Source: Gammaproteobacteria bacterium UBA6173 (GTDB taxonomy: Bacteria > Pseudomonadota > Gammaproteobacteria > Pseudomonadales > Pseudohongiellaceae). Taken from it: a stretch of DNA of 8,297 bases. The stretch spans positions 1,500-9,796 of the forward strand of contig DITX01000076.1 of assembly GCA_002422225.1 (NCBI GenBank). The letters run 5' to 3'. Every line of letters starts with the position of its first letter. Positions within the stretch are counted from its first letter, which is position 1. Below, in pieces: positions 1 to 6,683 of this stretch. A model generated the notes under the pieces. The model was not told where the DNA came from, did no database searches, and saw only the letters and a list, made by a program, of their open reading frames with translations. Both the position numbers and the translations under genes were made by a program.

Positions 1-171
1 TTTGTGGAAACAGTGATCGCCAGCTATCCCGGTTATGTGGTGCGCTTTATTGGTGGCGGCATCTTCCTGTTGGGCATGCTGGTCATGGCATGGAATGTCT
101 GGAAAACCTGGCAGATTACCCGCGAGGAATTGGCCTCAGGCAAAATAGCTCAACAGGAGGCACTGGCATGA
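1..171 (+). CDS. ccoN: Cytochrome c oxidase cbb3-type subunit I (CcoN), C-terminal end only
   Basis: Only the last 56 codons are in the window; the gene runs off the left edge. Frame 1 is open from the first base to a TGA at 169-171. CcoN is the catalytic heme-copper subunit of cbb3 oxidase in the inner membrane, reducing oxygen to water. What is visible is the C-terminal transmembrane helix (about residues 16-35 of the fragment, rich in Gly, Leu, Ile and Met), preceded by a SYPGYVVRFIGG stretch and followed by MAWNVWKTWQ and a short polar cytoplasmic tail. This resembles the end of CcoN proteins, where a P-x-Y-x-x-R-x-x-GG segment leads into the last helix. None of the heme or CuB ligands lie in this part. 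The stop overlaps the ccoO start (ATGA, 168-171), as expected in a ccoNO operon. The identity rests on this tail plus the certain ccoO, ccoQ and ccoP that follow. Confidence 0.9.
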   Translation, partial: FVETVIASYPGYVVRFIGGGIFLLGMLVMAWNVWKTWQITREELASGKIAQQEALA

Positions 172-773
172 ACGATCTGATTGAAAAGAATCTTGGCCTG
201 TTGATTGCCCTTGCCATTGTTGCTATCAGTTTTGGTGGCGCCGTGGAAATTATCCCGCTGATGTCGCAGCGAGATGTGCAGGAGCCCATGGAGGGCCTGA
301 AGCCCTACTCGCCGCTGGTGTTGGAAGGGCGCGACATTTATATCCGCGAAGGCTGTAACACCTGCCATTCGCAGAAAATCCGACCACTGCGCGCAGAAGT
401 TGAGCGTTATGGTCACTACTCAGTCTCTGGCGAAATGACCTATGACCATCCGCATCTGTGGGGCTCCAAGCGCACGGGCCCGGATCTGATGCGTGTGGGC
501 GGTCTGTACAGCGATGACTGGCACTTTGCGCATTTGATGGATCCACGCTCGGTAGTGCCCGGCTCCAATATGCCTGCCTACCCCTGGTTGTTCTCTACTG
601 AACTCAATCTCGATGTGACACCGCGCAAACTGCGGGCACTCCAGCGTATCGGCGTACCTTACAGCGACGAAGACATCGCCAATGCCACACAGGGCCTGGA
701 AGGAGTAACCGAAGCACAAGCGCTGGTTGCCTACCTGCAGGAACTGGGCACTTTGATTACCGAGAGGCGCTGA
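168..773 (+). CDS. ccoO: Cytochrome c oxidase cbb3-type subunit II (CcoO), mono-heme cytochrome c
   Basis: CcoO is the membrane-anchored mono-heme cytochrome c of cbb3 oxidase and passes electrons from CcoP to CcoN. The protein is 201 aa, a usual length. An N-terminal anchor helix spans about residues 9-32, and the rest is a periplasmic cytochrome domain. The heme-binding motif CNTCH is at 63-67, and the likely axial Met is M135 in GSNMPAYPW. The conserved YGHYS (81-85), WGSKRTGPDL (98-107) and HLMDPRSVVPGSNMP (122-136) segments are hallmarks of the family. ATG 168 is chosen over the in-frame upstream ATG 90: it has a strong AGGAGG at 155-160, it overlaps the ccoN stop, and it places the anchor helix near the N terminus. 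The upstream ATG would add 26 residues translated from ccoN sequence. The stop at 771-773 is one base from ccoQ. Confidence 0.97.
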   Translation: MNDLIEKNLGLLIALAIVAISFGGAVEIIPLMSQRDVQEPMEGLKPYSPLVLEGRDIYIREGCNTCHSQKIRPLRAEVERYGHYSVSGEMTYDHPHLWGSKRTGPDLMRVGGLYSDDWHFAHLMDPRSVVPGSNMPAYPWLFSTELNLDVTPRKLRALQRIGVPYSDEDIANATQGLEGVTEAQALVAYLQELGTLITERR

Positions 774-774
774 A

Positions 775-957
775 ATGGATATTAATGACTTCCGAACCCT
801 TTCCACCGTATTGGTTTTCCTGACCTTTATGGGTGTTGCCTGGTGGGCCTACGGCCCCAGCCGAAAACACTATTTTGAGGAAGCAGCGCAGTTGCCATTT
901 CAGGATGACGACGCTGAGCCCGCAATCACTCAACATAACAAAGGAGAACAGGCATGA
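775..957 (+). CDS. ccoQ: Cbb3-type cytochrome oxidase small subunit CcoQ
   Basis: This is a 60-aa single-pass membrane protein. CcoQ is a small non-catalytic subunit that stabilises the cbb3 complex and CcoP association in several proteobacteria. A transmembrane helix spans about residues 8-26 and ends in WWAYGPSRK, the family signature. It is followed by the AAQLPFQDDD segment and an acidic, polar cytoplasmic tail. The start is set by GAGAGG at 762-767, seven bases before ATG 775, and by the one-base gap to ccoO. The stop (955-957) overlaps the ccoP start. Context between ccoO and ccoP makes the call secure. Confidence 0.95.
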   Translation: MDINDFRTLSTVLVFLTFMGVAWWAYGPSRKHYFEEAAQLPFQDDDAEPAITQHNKGEQA

Positions 958-1832
958 TGAGTAGTGCGTTCAGTCTGTTTATCATCATTGGCACACTTGG
1001 GTCGCTGATTGTTTTTACCTCGTTGTTGGTCATGAACCGCAAAGTTAAAAATCCCGGACAAACAACCGGCCATGAATACGACGGCATCGAAGAGTATGAC
1101 AACCCCCTGCCAGCCTGGTGGTTCTGGAGCTTTTTGCTCAGTATTGTGTTTGCGTTGGGTTACCTGATTTATTACCCCGGTCTCGGCAACTTTAAAGGCT
1201 TGTCAGGCTGGACATCTGCAGGGCAACTGGCTCAGCAACAGGCCGATGCTGATGAGCGCTTTGGTCCAATCTTTGCGCAGTATCGAGCGATTCCGGTTGA
1301 GGAACTGGCAACCGTCCCCGCTGCATTACGTATGGGGCAGCGCCTGTTTGCCACCAATTGCGCACAATGCCATGGCAGTGCGGGCACGGGCGCATATGGG
1401 TTCCCCAATCTCACCGACGGCGAATGGCAATGGGGAAAGTCTGTTGAGCAGGTGCAGGCAACCCTTCAAAACGGCCGGGTAGCCGTGATGCCAGCCTGGG
1501 CAGGCGTGCTGGATGCCTACGGCATTCGTGATGTCACTGAGTATGTCATGCAGTTATCAGGGCGTGATGCAATTGCGGAGCAGGCGCTTGCAGGTCAGGC
1601 ACAATTTAATCAGCTGTGCGCGGCCTGTCACGGTACTGACGGCAAAGGTCAGCCCATACTGGGCGCGCCGGATCTGACCAATGACCGCTGGTTGTATGGT
1701 GGCAGCCGCGAGCAGATTTCTGATGTGCTGCGTAACGGCCGTAACGGCCGCATGCCGGGATTCTCCGACCGACTTGATGAAGATCGCATCCATATTCTCA
1801 ACGCCTATGTGAGAAGTCTTTCTTCTCAATAG
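954..1832 (+). CDS. ccoP: Cytochrome c oxidase cbb3-type subunit III (CcoP), di-heme cytochrome c
   Basis: CcoP is the di-heme subunit that takes electrons from soluble cytochrome c or the bc1 complex and hands them to CcoO. The protein is 292 aa. Two N-terminal helices (about 6-27 and 55-74) flank a cytoplasmic loop with the typical GHEYDGIEEYDNPLPAWWF sequence (39-57). Two cytochrome c domains follow: CAQCH at 136-140 with likely ligand M179, and CAACH at 222-226 with likely ligand M267. The two domains share a GxPDL/FPNLT-type segment and an NGR-x-x-x-MP segment. Two consecutive ATGs (954 and 957) could start the protein; 954 is preferred because AAGGAGA at 941-947 sits at better spacing and it overlaps the ccoQ stop (ATGATGA). 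It ends the structural-subunit block; an 80-base spacer separates it from ccoG. Confidence 0.97.
   Translation: MMSSAFSLFIIIGTLGSLIVFTSLLVMNRKVKNPGQTTGHEYDGIEEYDNPLPAWWFWSFLLSIVFALGYLIYYPGLGNFKGLSGWTSAGQLAQQQADADERFGPIFAQYRAIPVEELATVPAALRMGQRLFATNCAQCHGSAGTGAYGFPNLTDGEWQWGKSVEQVQATLQNGRVAVMPAWAGVLDAYGIRDVTEYVMQLSGRDAIAEQALAGQAQFNQLCAACHGTDGKGQPILGAPDLTNDRWLYGGSREQISDVLRNGRNGRMPGFSDRLDEDRIHILNAYVRSLSSQ
1811..1827 (+). other. Perfect hairpin over the last ccoP codons
   Basis: GAGAAG (1811-1816) pairs exactly with CTTCTC (1822-1827) around a five-base loop, TCTTT. The stem lies in the final codons of ccoP (Arg-Ser-Leu-Ser-Ser) and ends just before the TAG at 1830-1832. There is no U tract after it, so it is not a classical terminator. 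It could act as a 3' stabilising or processing element for the ccoNOQP message, but a six-bp stem in coding sequence may also be chance. Confidence 0.35.
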
Positions 1833-1851
1833 ATGGTGATGCTGAGCGGTT

Positions 1852-1874
1852 CTGCCAAGCGCGTTTGCTGGCAG
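1852..1874 (+). other. Bulged intergenic hairpin between ccoP and ccoG
   Basis: CTGCC-A-AGC (1852-1860) pairs with GCT-GGCAG (1867-1874) around the loop GCGTTT, giving eight base pairs with one bulged A. This is the clearest structure in the 80-base spacer 1833-1912. The nearest T run (TTTT, 1887-1890) is 12 bases downstream, too far for a standard intrinsic terminator. A role in attenuation or mRNA processing between the oxidase-subunit block and the assembly block is possible but inferred. No convincing sigma-70 promoter or FNR box (TTGAT-N4-ATCAA) was seen in the spacer. Confidence 0.45.
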
Positions 1875-1912
1875 TCCATACTGAAGTTTTGGGGTAACCC
1901 GGGATAGACAAG

Positions 1913-3364
1913 ATGCAGAAAATTCCGGTTCAACAACTGAGCGCTGAAGACATTGATTCTCGTGTCTACAACCTCTATGAGAAACGGGAAAAGATTTTTA
2001 CTCGCAGCATCGAGGGGTTTTTCCAGCGTATCCGTTTGTACACCGGCTGGCCCTTGCTGCTCGGGTACTTCCTGCTGCCCTGGTTAAATCTTGATGGCCG
2101 CCAGGCCGTATTGTTTGATCTGCCCGCCCGCAAATTTTATGTGTTGTGGATGACATTCTGGCCGCAGGATTTTGTACTGCTCGGCTGGCTGCTGGCGATT
2201 GCTGCTTTTGGTCTGTTTTTTGTGACTACCTTGTGGGGGCGTGTCTGGTGCGGTTACACCTGCCCACAAACGGTGTGGACCGCTGTGTTCATGTGGGCCG
2301 AACAGATGGCTGAAGGCGAGCGTAACCAACGCATCAAGCTCGACAAAGTGCCGTCAGTACTGACTCCCAAAGGCTGGAACAAAGCCGGCATAAACAAAAC
2401 CTGGCGACGCCTTTTTAAACATGGCATGTGGCTGGGTTTTGCTGCGCTCACAGGCATCACGTTTATTGGGTATTTTTACGGCATACGTGAGCTGGTGAGT
2501 GATGCGTTGCTGTGGCAATTGCCACTGGTTGCGGTGGCCTGGACAGTATTTTTTACACTGGCCACTTACATCAACGCAGGCTGGATGCGTGAACAGGTGT
2601 GCATTTATATGTGCCCGTATGCGCGTTTTCAGTCTGTGATGTTTGATCGCGACACGCTGGTGATTTCGTATGATGCAGCGCGTGGTGAACAGCGCGGCGC
2701 ACGCAAACGCAGTACGGATTACAAGGCACAAGGCTTAGGCGATTGTATAGATTGCACCCTGTGTGTTCAGGTGTGCCCGACGGGCATCGATATCCGAAAC
2801 GGCTTGCAATATCAGTGTATCGGCTGCGCAGCATGCGTAGACGCCTGCGACGACATCATGCAAAAGATGGGGTACGCGAGCGGGCTGATCTCCTACACCA
2901 CGGAAAATAAACTGGCGGGTGGCAGTTGGACATGGAAGCGCCCCAAGTTGGTTGCCTATGGCGTTGTGATGCTGGTGATGAGTCTGTTGTTTGCACTGGT
3001 GCTCTGGAATCGGGTGCCGATGTCCATCGAAGTGATGCGCGATCGTGGGGCATTGTTTCAGGAGTTGTCTGACGGTCGCATCGAAAACATTTTCAGACTG
3101 AGAATCATCAACATGGATAATCAGGCACACGAATTTGATATCGCCATCAACGGCCTGGAAGGCGCCAGCATGGTGCCTGACCAAGCTGTACTGGTCAGCT
3201 CTGGTGAAATTCATGACCTGCTGTTGCGTGTGCAGGTAGACCCCGCTCAGCTGAGCCACTTCAATCAAGGGTTCAGTTTCAGCGTCAGTAGTCGCGATGG
3301 CGCACTTAACGATGAAACCGAAAGCCGGTTTATTGGCCCATCCACGCCCGTATCAAGGCCATAA
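1913..3364 (+). CDS. ccoG: Cytochrome oxidase accessory protein CcoG (FixG/RdxA/RdxB family)
   Basis: CcoG is a polytopic Fe-S membrane protein; in Rhodobacter its homologue acts as a cupric reductase in the copper supply for cbb3 oxidase. The protein is 483 aa. Predicted helices lie at about 44-60, 86-106, 170-190, 203-221 and 345-366. Two membrane-associated Cys-Pro motifs are present: CGYTCPQT (113-120) and CIYMCPY (230-236). Two 4Fe-4S ferredoxin motifs follow: C278, C281, C284 and C288 with the following Pro, then C302, C305, C308 and C312. The C-terminal region from about 370 is the periplasmic Ig-like FixG_C domain. ATG 1913 has only a modest site (GGGA, 1901-1904), beside a small GGG-TAA-CCC inverted repeat (1892-1900) whose CCC could also pair with that GGG. 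It begins the assembly block; fixH follows 19 bases after the stop. Confidence 0.97.
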   Translation: MQKIPVQQLSAEDIDSRVYNLYEKREKIFTRSIEGFFQRIRLYTGWPLLLGYFLLPWLNLDGRQAVLFDLPARKFYVLWMTFWPQDFVLLGWLLAIAAFGLFFVTTLWGRVWCGYTCPQTVWTAVFMWAEQMAEGERNQRIKLDKVPSVLTPKGWNKAGINKTWRRLFKHGMWLGFAALTGITFIGYFYGIRELVSDALLWQLPLVAVAWTVFFTLATYINAGWMREQVCIYMCPYARFQSVMFDRDTLVISYDAARGEQRGARKRSTDYKAQGLGDCIDCTLCVQVCPTGIDIRNGLQYQCIGCAACVDACDDIMQKMGYASGLISYTTENKLAGGSWTWKRPKLVAYGVVMLVMSLLFALVLWNRVPMSIEVMRDRGALFQELSDGRIENIFRLRIINMDNQAHEFDIAINGLEGASMVPDQAVLVSSGEIHDLLLRVQVDPAQLSHFNQGFSFSVSSRDGALNDETESRFIGPSTPVSRP

Positions 3365-3369
3365 AAATT

Positions 3370-3397
3370 ATGAGTACGCAACGATGAACACTCAACG
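3370..3397 (+). repeat. 14-bp tandem duplication of the fixH start, forming a mini-ORF
   Basis: Two adjacent 14-base units, ATGAGTACGCAACG (3370-3383) and ATGAACACTCAACG (3384-3397), match at 11 of 14 positions. Each carries an ATG. The first, in another frame, reads ATG AGT ACG CAA CGA TGA (3370-3387, MSTQR), and its stop overlaps the fixH ATG at 3384. FixH itself begins MNTQR, so both copies encode nearly the same five residues. The layout allows stop-restart coupling from ccoG (stop at 3362-3364) through the mini-ORF into fixH, which has no clear Shine-Dalgarno of its own. Whether the mini-ORF is translated is inference. Confidence 0.6.
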
Positions 3398-3929
3398 AAC
3401 CACCAGCGCGGCTGACACCGATACCCGCCCTTGGTATCAGTACCGCTGGCCATGGATTCTGATCTCAATTCCGGCAGTCTCGATGGTGCTGGGCGTCATT
3501 CTGATTACCACGGCGCTTAATAACCCTGCCATTCTGGTGGTTGATAACTACTACGCGGAAGGCCGCGGTATTAATCGATCCATGGCACTGGATGACGCAG
3601 CACTTGCCTTGCACTTGACAACAATACTGTCGGTTGAAAACGGCGCGGTAACTCTGCAATTGCTTAAGAACGGCCTCGCTGATACCAACGAAGACGCTTT
3701 ACGCCTGTTTGTTTATCACGTGACCGACAATCATCGCGACCATGAGTTTTTGATGCTGCCCACGATTGGTCAGGCCGGGGTTTTTGAATTGCTTGATCCA
3801 GAAGAGCAGTCACTGCTGGCTGACATTCTTGCCAGTGATACCAGCTGGTATCTGGAAGTGCGGGGCAGCAATAACAATTGGCGCCTGCGTGAACGCATCA
3901 CCACCCCGTTGGCAGAGGCACGTTTTTAA
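3384..3929 (+). CDS. ccoH: FixH/CcoH family cbb3 oxidase assembly protein
   Basis: FixH/CcoH is a single-pass membrane protein required for, and in some species associated with, the assembled cbb3 oxidase. The protein is 181 aa. The N-terminal PWYQYRWPW (16-24) leads into one helix (about 23-44). The family motif VVDNYYAEGRGIN (52-64) follows, and then a periplasmic domain with a WYLEVRGSNNNWRL segment (155-168). The ATG at 3384 is preferred over an in-frame ATG at 3297: the latter would add 29 residues translated from the 3' end of ccoG, and the helix and PWY motif sit normally with 3384. No strong ribosome binding site precedes it; coupling to the overlapping mini-ORF and ccoG is plausible. 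The TAA stop (3927-3929) shares one base with the ccoI ATG (TAATG). Confidence 0.92.
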   Translation: MNTQRTTSAADTDTRPWYQYRWPWILISIPAVSMVLGVILITTALNNPAILVVDNYYAEGRGINRSMALDDAALALHLTTILSVENGAVTLQLLKNGLADTNEDALRLFVYHVTDNHRDHEFLMLPTIGQAGVFELLDPEEQSLLADILASDTSWYLEVRGSNNNWRLRERITTPLAEARF

Positions 3930-6478
3930 TGGCAAACGTTTTGACTGGCACTTCAGGCATGATCGCAGACGATGCAGCGCAACGTCTGTGCTTCCATTGC
4001 CAATCCCCTGTGCCGCCAAAACTTGATTTATCGGTCACTATTGACGGGGTTGCACGCCCGCTGTGCTGCACCTCCTGTCAGGCAGCCGTGCAGTTTATCC
4101 ATGACCTGAAACTGGAGTCCTACTATCAGTACCGGGAACAATGTGGTGTAACCGGTGCGGCCGACAAAAACACCAGCAATCCCGAGCACAGTCGTTTACT
4201 GAAAGCACTCACCACCCTGCCTGATGGCCGTCAGCAATTGACCTTGTTGATTCCGGATCTACGCTGCGTGGCCTGCGTCTGGCTGCTTGAACAAGTGCTG
4301 GGGCGCGAGCCGGGTGTCAATGAAGTCAGCGTGAACTATGCCACCCGGCGCCTGCGCGTGATTTTTGACAGTTCACAAAGTCCCGCTGGATTAGCTGATC
4401 TGATCAATGGTCTTGGTTACAGTGTGCGCCCTGATGTGCCTGATGCTGCGCGTGCAGCCTTCACGGAGACACGCCGAAGTCTGCTGTTGAAAATGGGGAT
4501 AGCCGGCATTGGCATGATGCAAGTCATGATGTTTGCCTTTGGTGACTACTTCTCTGGCGGCGAGATGGATATTGAGTTTCAGGCATTACTGCGCTGGGCC
4601 AGTATGGCTTTGACTACGCCCGTCGTGCTGTACAGCGCCTGGCCTTTTCATCGTGCAGCGTTTTATGCACTCAAACATCGCAGTCTCACCATGGATGTGC
4701 CGGTGTCGCTGGCCATTCTGTCCGCCTGGCTGCTGAGTATTTTTAATACTCTGAACAACGCGCCCGAGGTCTTTTATGACACAGCCTGTATGTTCACGTT
4801 TTTCCTGCTGATTGGACGATATGCGGAATTGTTGTCGCGTTTCCATTTTCAGCAAAGCCAGGATTTGCTGGAACATCTGTTACCGGATACTGTGTTACGG
4901 CTACCGTCGCACACGGCTGATCTTGCATTAGCGTTGGCAAGTGCAGCGGAAACCGAGCGTGTTGCACTCGACACTTTGTCGGCCGGCGACATCTTGTTGG
5001 TGTTGCCAGGCGACACCATTCCCGCAGACGGTATTGTGCTGCGCGGACAAAGCGGTGTCAGTGAAGCGGCATTTACCGGCGAGGCAATCCCCCAACCCAA
5101 ACAACCCGGCGCCCGCGTGCTGGCAGGTTCAGTCAATCATGACGGCGAACTGATTATTCGGGCTAAGTGCACGCCGGGCGAATTTGTCATTCGCCAGATC
5201 GCCCGTCTTCATGAACAGGCCGGGGCCTATCGCCCGCGCTGGGCACAACTGGCGGATCGCACCGCTAGCTGGTTTGTGGCTGCGGTGCTGTTGATTGCCG
5301 CGGGTGCGGGTCTGTATTGGTATCAGGCTGGCAGCGCGGATTATCTGGTGATCATGTTGACAGTGCTGGTAGTGTCTTGTCCTTGCGCACTGTCCCTGGC
5401 CACTCCGGTTGCTTACAGTGTTGCCACAACAACCTTGCGTAATCAGGGTGTTGTCATCAAGCACGGCGCTTTTCTGGAACGTGCTGCCGAGACCAATACA
5501 GTGGTATTTGATAAAACCGGCACCTTGACCGAAGCCAACCTCAAAGTCACCGGCATTGTTCTGGCTGAAGCGTGTGGCGCAGCGGAGCCCCTATCGCCGC
5601 AAGAGCCCTCAGCGCAAAAGCAGCCCTCAGCGCACAAGGAGCCCTCAGCGCAGAAGCAGCCCTCAGCGCAGAAACAGCGTTGTATGGAACTGGCCAGCGC
5701 GCTGGAAGCCGGCAGTGAACACCCCATCGCACACGCGTTTGATGTGCCGCATGCGCTGTTTGTGGACAACAGTCAGGTGGTGCCGGGCTGCGGCGTGATG
5801 GGTGACATTGAAGGCCAGCATTACCGGTTGGGGCTGTTTGAGTTTGCACTGGACGCCCAGAACGCCGCATGCACGCAGCCACTTGGTAGCGGACACTGGA
5901 TATTGCTGAGCAAAAACAGGCAGGCAATGGCTTGGTTCTGCCTGCAGGACAATCCTCGCGCCGAATCCAGTGCGGTGGTCAACAAAATGCATCAGCAAGG
6001 TATTCGCACCGCGGTGTTTACCGGCGACCGATCCATGAGTGCCGAGCGCATTCGCGAATTGTTTGCCGTGCTGGATATTCGCACGGGCATGAGCCCGCAG
6101 GACAAAGTGGACGCTTTACGTGAACTGCAACAGTCAGCCCGCGTCATGATGGTAGGTGACGGCATCAATGACACGGCGGCCATGGCTGCCGCCGACACCT
6201 CGCTTGCCGTCACACCACGCGACAGTTTTGTACAGAACAGCGCGGATGCCACGCTGCTCAATGGCTCGCTGATGATGCTGCCTGCTATTCTGGTGTTTGC
6301 CCGCAAATGCCGCGCCATTATCCGTCAGAACGTGGCCTGGTCAGTCGTTTACAACTTTACGGTGATACCGTTCACCCTGATGGGGCTGGTACCGCCATGG
6401 TTGGCAGCACTGGGCATGAGTCTGTCGTCGGTGTTGGTGGTCAGCAACGCTGGACGCTTGCGATGGATGGAGCGCTGA
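3929..6478 (+). CDS. ccoI: Cu+-exporting P1B-type ATPase CcoI/FixI for cbb3 oxidase assembly
   Basis: CcoI exports Cu+ across the inner membrane at the cost of ATP, supplying the CuB site of CcoN. The protein is 849 aa, with these parts in order. The N-terminal Cys-rich domain has CFHC (21-24) and CCTSC (46-50). The HMA-like domain has C113-x-x-C116. The membrane domain includes helices from about 187 to 305. The actuator has TGEA at 383-386, where TGES is usual. The ion site is CPC at 484-486. The P-domain has DKTGT with phosphorylated D528. The N-domain has SEHP (596-599). The hinge has TGD (698-700) and GDGIND (743-748). The last helices carry Y808-N809 and M830/S834, as in Cu+ pumps. A repeat insert of 18-bp units lies at residues about 553-583. 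The start has AGAGG at 3914-3918 and overlaps the fixH stop. CcoS begins one base after the stop. Confidence 0.97.
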   Translation: MANVLTGTSGMIADDAAQRLCFHCQSPVPPKLDLSVTIDGVARPLCCTSCQAAVQFIHDLKLESYYQYREQCGVTGAADKNTSNPEHSRLLKALTTLPDGRQQLTLLIPDLRCVACVWLLEQVLGREPGVNEVSVNYATRRLRVIFDSSQSPAGLADLINGLGYSVRPDVPDAARAAFTETRRSLLLKMGIAGIGMMQVMMFAFGDYFSGGEMDIEFQALLRWASMALTTPVVLYSAWPFHRAAFYALKHRSLTMDVPVSLAILSAWLLSIFNTLNNAPEVFYDTACMFTFFLLIGRYAELLSRFHFQQSQDLLEHLLPDTVLRLPSHTADLALALASAAETERVALDTLSAGDILLVLPGDTIPADGIVLRGQSGVSEAAFTGEAIPQPKQPGARVLAGSVNHDGELIIRAKCTPGEFVIRQIARLHEQAGAYRPRWAQLADRTASWFVAAVLLIAAGAGLYWYQAGSADYLVIMLTVLVVSCPCALSLATPVAYSVATTTLRNQGVVIKHGAFLERAAETNTVVFDKTGTLTEANLKVTGIVLAEACGAAEPLSPQEPSAQKQPSAHKEPSAQKQPSAQKQRCMELASALEAGSEHPIAHAFDVPHALFVDNSQVVPGCGVMGDIEGQHYRLGLFEFALDAQNAACTQPLGSGHWILLSKNRQAMAWFCLQDNPRAESSAVVNKMHQQGIRTAVFTGDRSMSAERIRELFAVLDIRTGMSPQDKVDALRELQQSARVMMVGDGINDTAAMAAADTSLAVTPRDSFVQNSADATLLNGSLMMLPAILVFARKCRAIIRQNVAWSVVYNFTVIPFTLMGLVPPWLAALGMSLSSVLVVSNAGRLRWMER
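5585..5674 (+). repeat. In-frame 18-bp minisatellite within ccoI
   Basis: Four consecutive 18-base units (5603-5620, 5621-5638, 5639-5656 and 5657-5674) follow the consensus gagccctcagcgcagaag. A degenerate unit at 5585-5602 matches 11 of 18. First bases alternate g/c/g/c, so the array is also a 36-bp dimer duplicated once (33 of 36 identical). Each unit encodes six residues, (E/Q)PSA(Q/H)K, at CcoI residues 559-582. The insert lies between the phosphorylation motif (D528) and the helix leading to SEHP (596-599), in the nucleotide-binding domain. As 18 is a multiple of three, changes in unit number keep the frame. Confidence 0.95.
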
Positions 6479-6479
6479 G

Positions 6480-6683
6480 ATGGATGTGCTGTTTGTCATG
6501 ATTCCACTGGGGTTGGTGTTGGTTGTGTTCGCCATCTGGAGTTTTGTCTGGTCAGTGAAACATGATCAGTTTGAAGATCTCGAGCGCCAGGGCTGGTCGA
6601 TCCTGTTTGAGGATGAAAAGCCGGCAAAAATTATCAGTGCCACAAGCAAAGCCGATCCTGACAGCGAGGACAACAAACCATGA
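6480..6683 (+). CDS. ccoS: Cbb3-type cytochrome oxidase assembly protein CcoS
   Basis: CcoS is a small membrane protein needed for cofactor (heme/copper) insertion into cbb3 oxidase. The protein is 67 aa, somewhat longer than the shortest members. One N-terminal helix (about 3-25) has the typical IPLGLVLVVFAIWSFVWSVKHDQFEDLERQG pattern. The signature F-x-D-L-E-x-x-G segment is at 31-38, followed by ILFEDE (41-46) and a polar, acidic tail. GGAG at 6469-6472 lies seven bases before ATG 6480. The gene starts one base after ccoI, and its stop overlaps the next ATG (ATGA, 6680-6683), so it is translated as part of the assembly block. Confidence 0.95.
   Translation: MDVLFVMIPLGLVLVVFAIWSFVWSVKHDQFEDLERQGWSILFEDEKPAKIISATSKADPDSEDNKP

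Noticed and set aside
1731..1748. Perfect 9-bp direct repeat CGTAACGGC x2 in ccoP
   Set aside because: It encodes Arg-Asn-Gly twice just before the heme ligand Met, but the spacing from NGR to MP equals that in the first heme domain, so no insertion is implied; it follows from the protein sequence.
1774..1787. FNR-box-like sequence TTGAT-GAAG-ATCGC upstream of ccoG
   Set aside because: Only eight of ten consensus positions match, the second half-site is poor, and it lies in the ccoP coding sequence (Leu-Asp-Glu-Asp-Arg) with no promoter elements suitably placed.
2735..3268. Long open frame on the minus strand inside ccoG
   Set aside because: It lies wholly antisense to a well-supported gene, and its translation shows no recognisable domain; it is a shadow of ccoG codon use.
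3297..3383. Upstream in-frame start for fixH at 3297
   Set aside because: It would add 29 residues read from ccoG coding sequence in another frame; the FixH motifs sit normally with the ATG at 3384.
5443..5769. Cys-rich minus-strand frame with repeated Cys-Ala-Glu-Gly over the ccoI minisatellite
   Set aside because: The repeat is only the antisense reading of the 18-bp units; the plus-strand frame is a conserved P-type ATPase.
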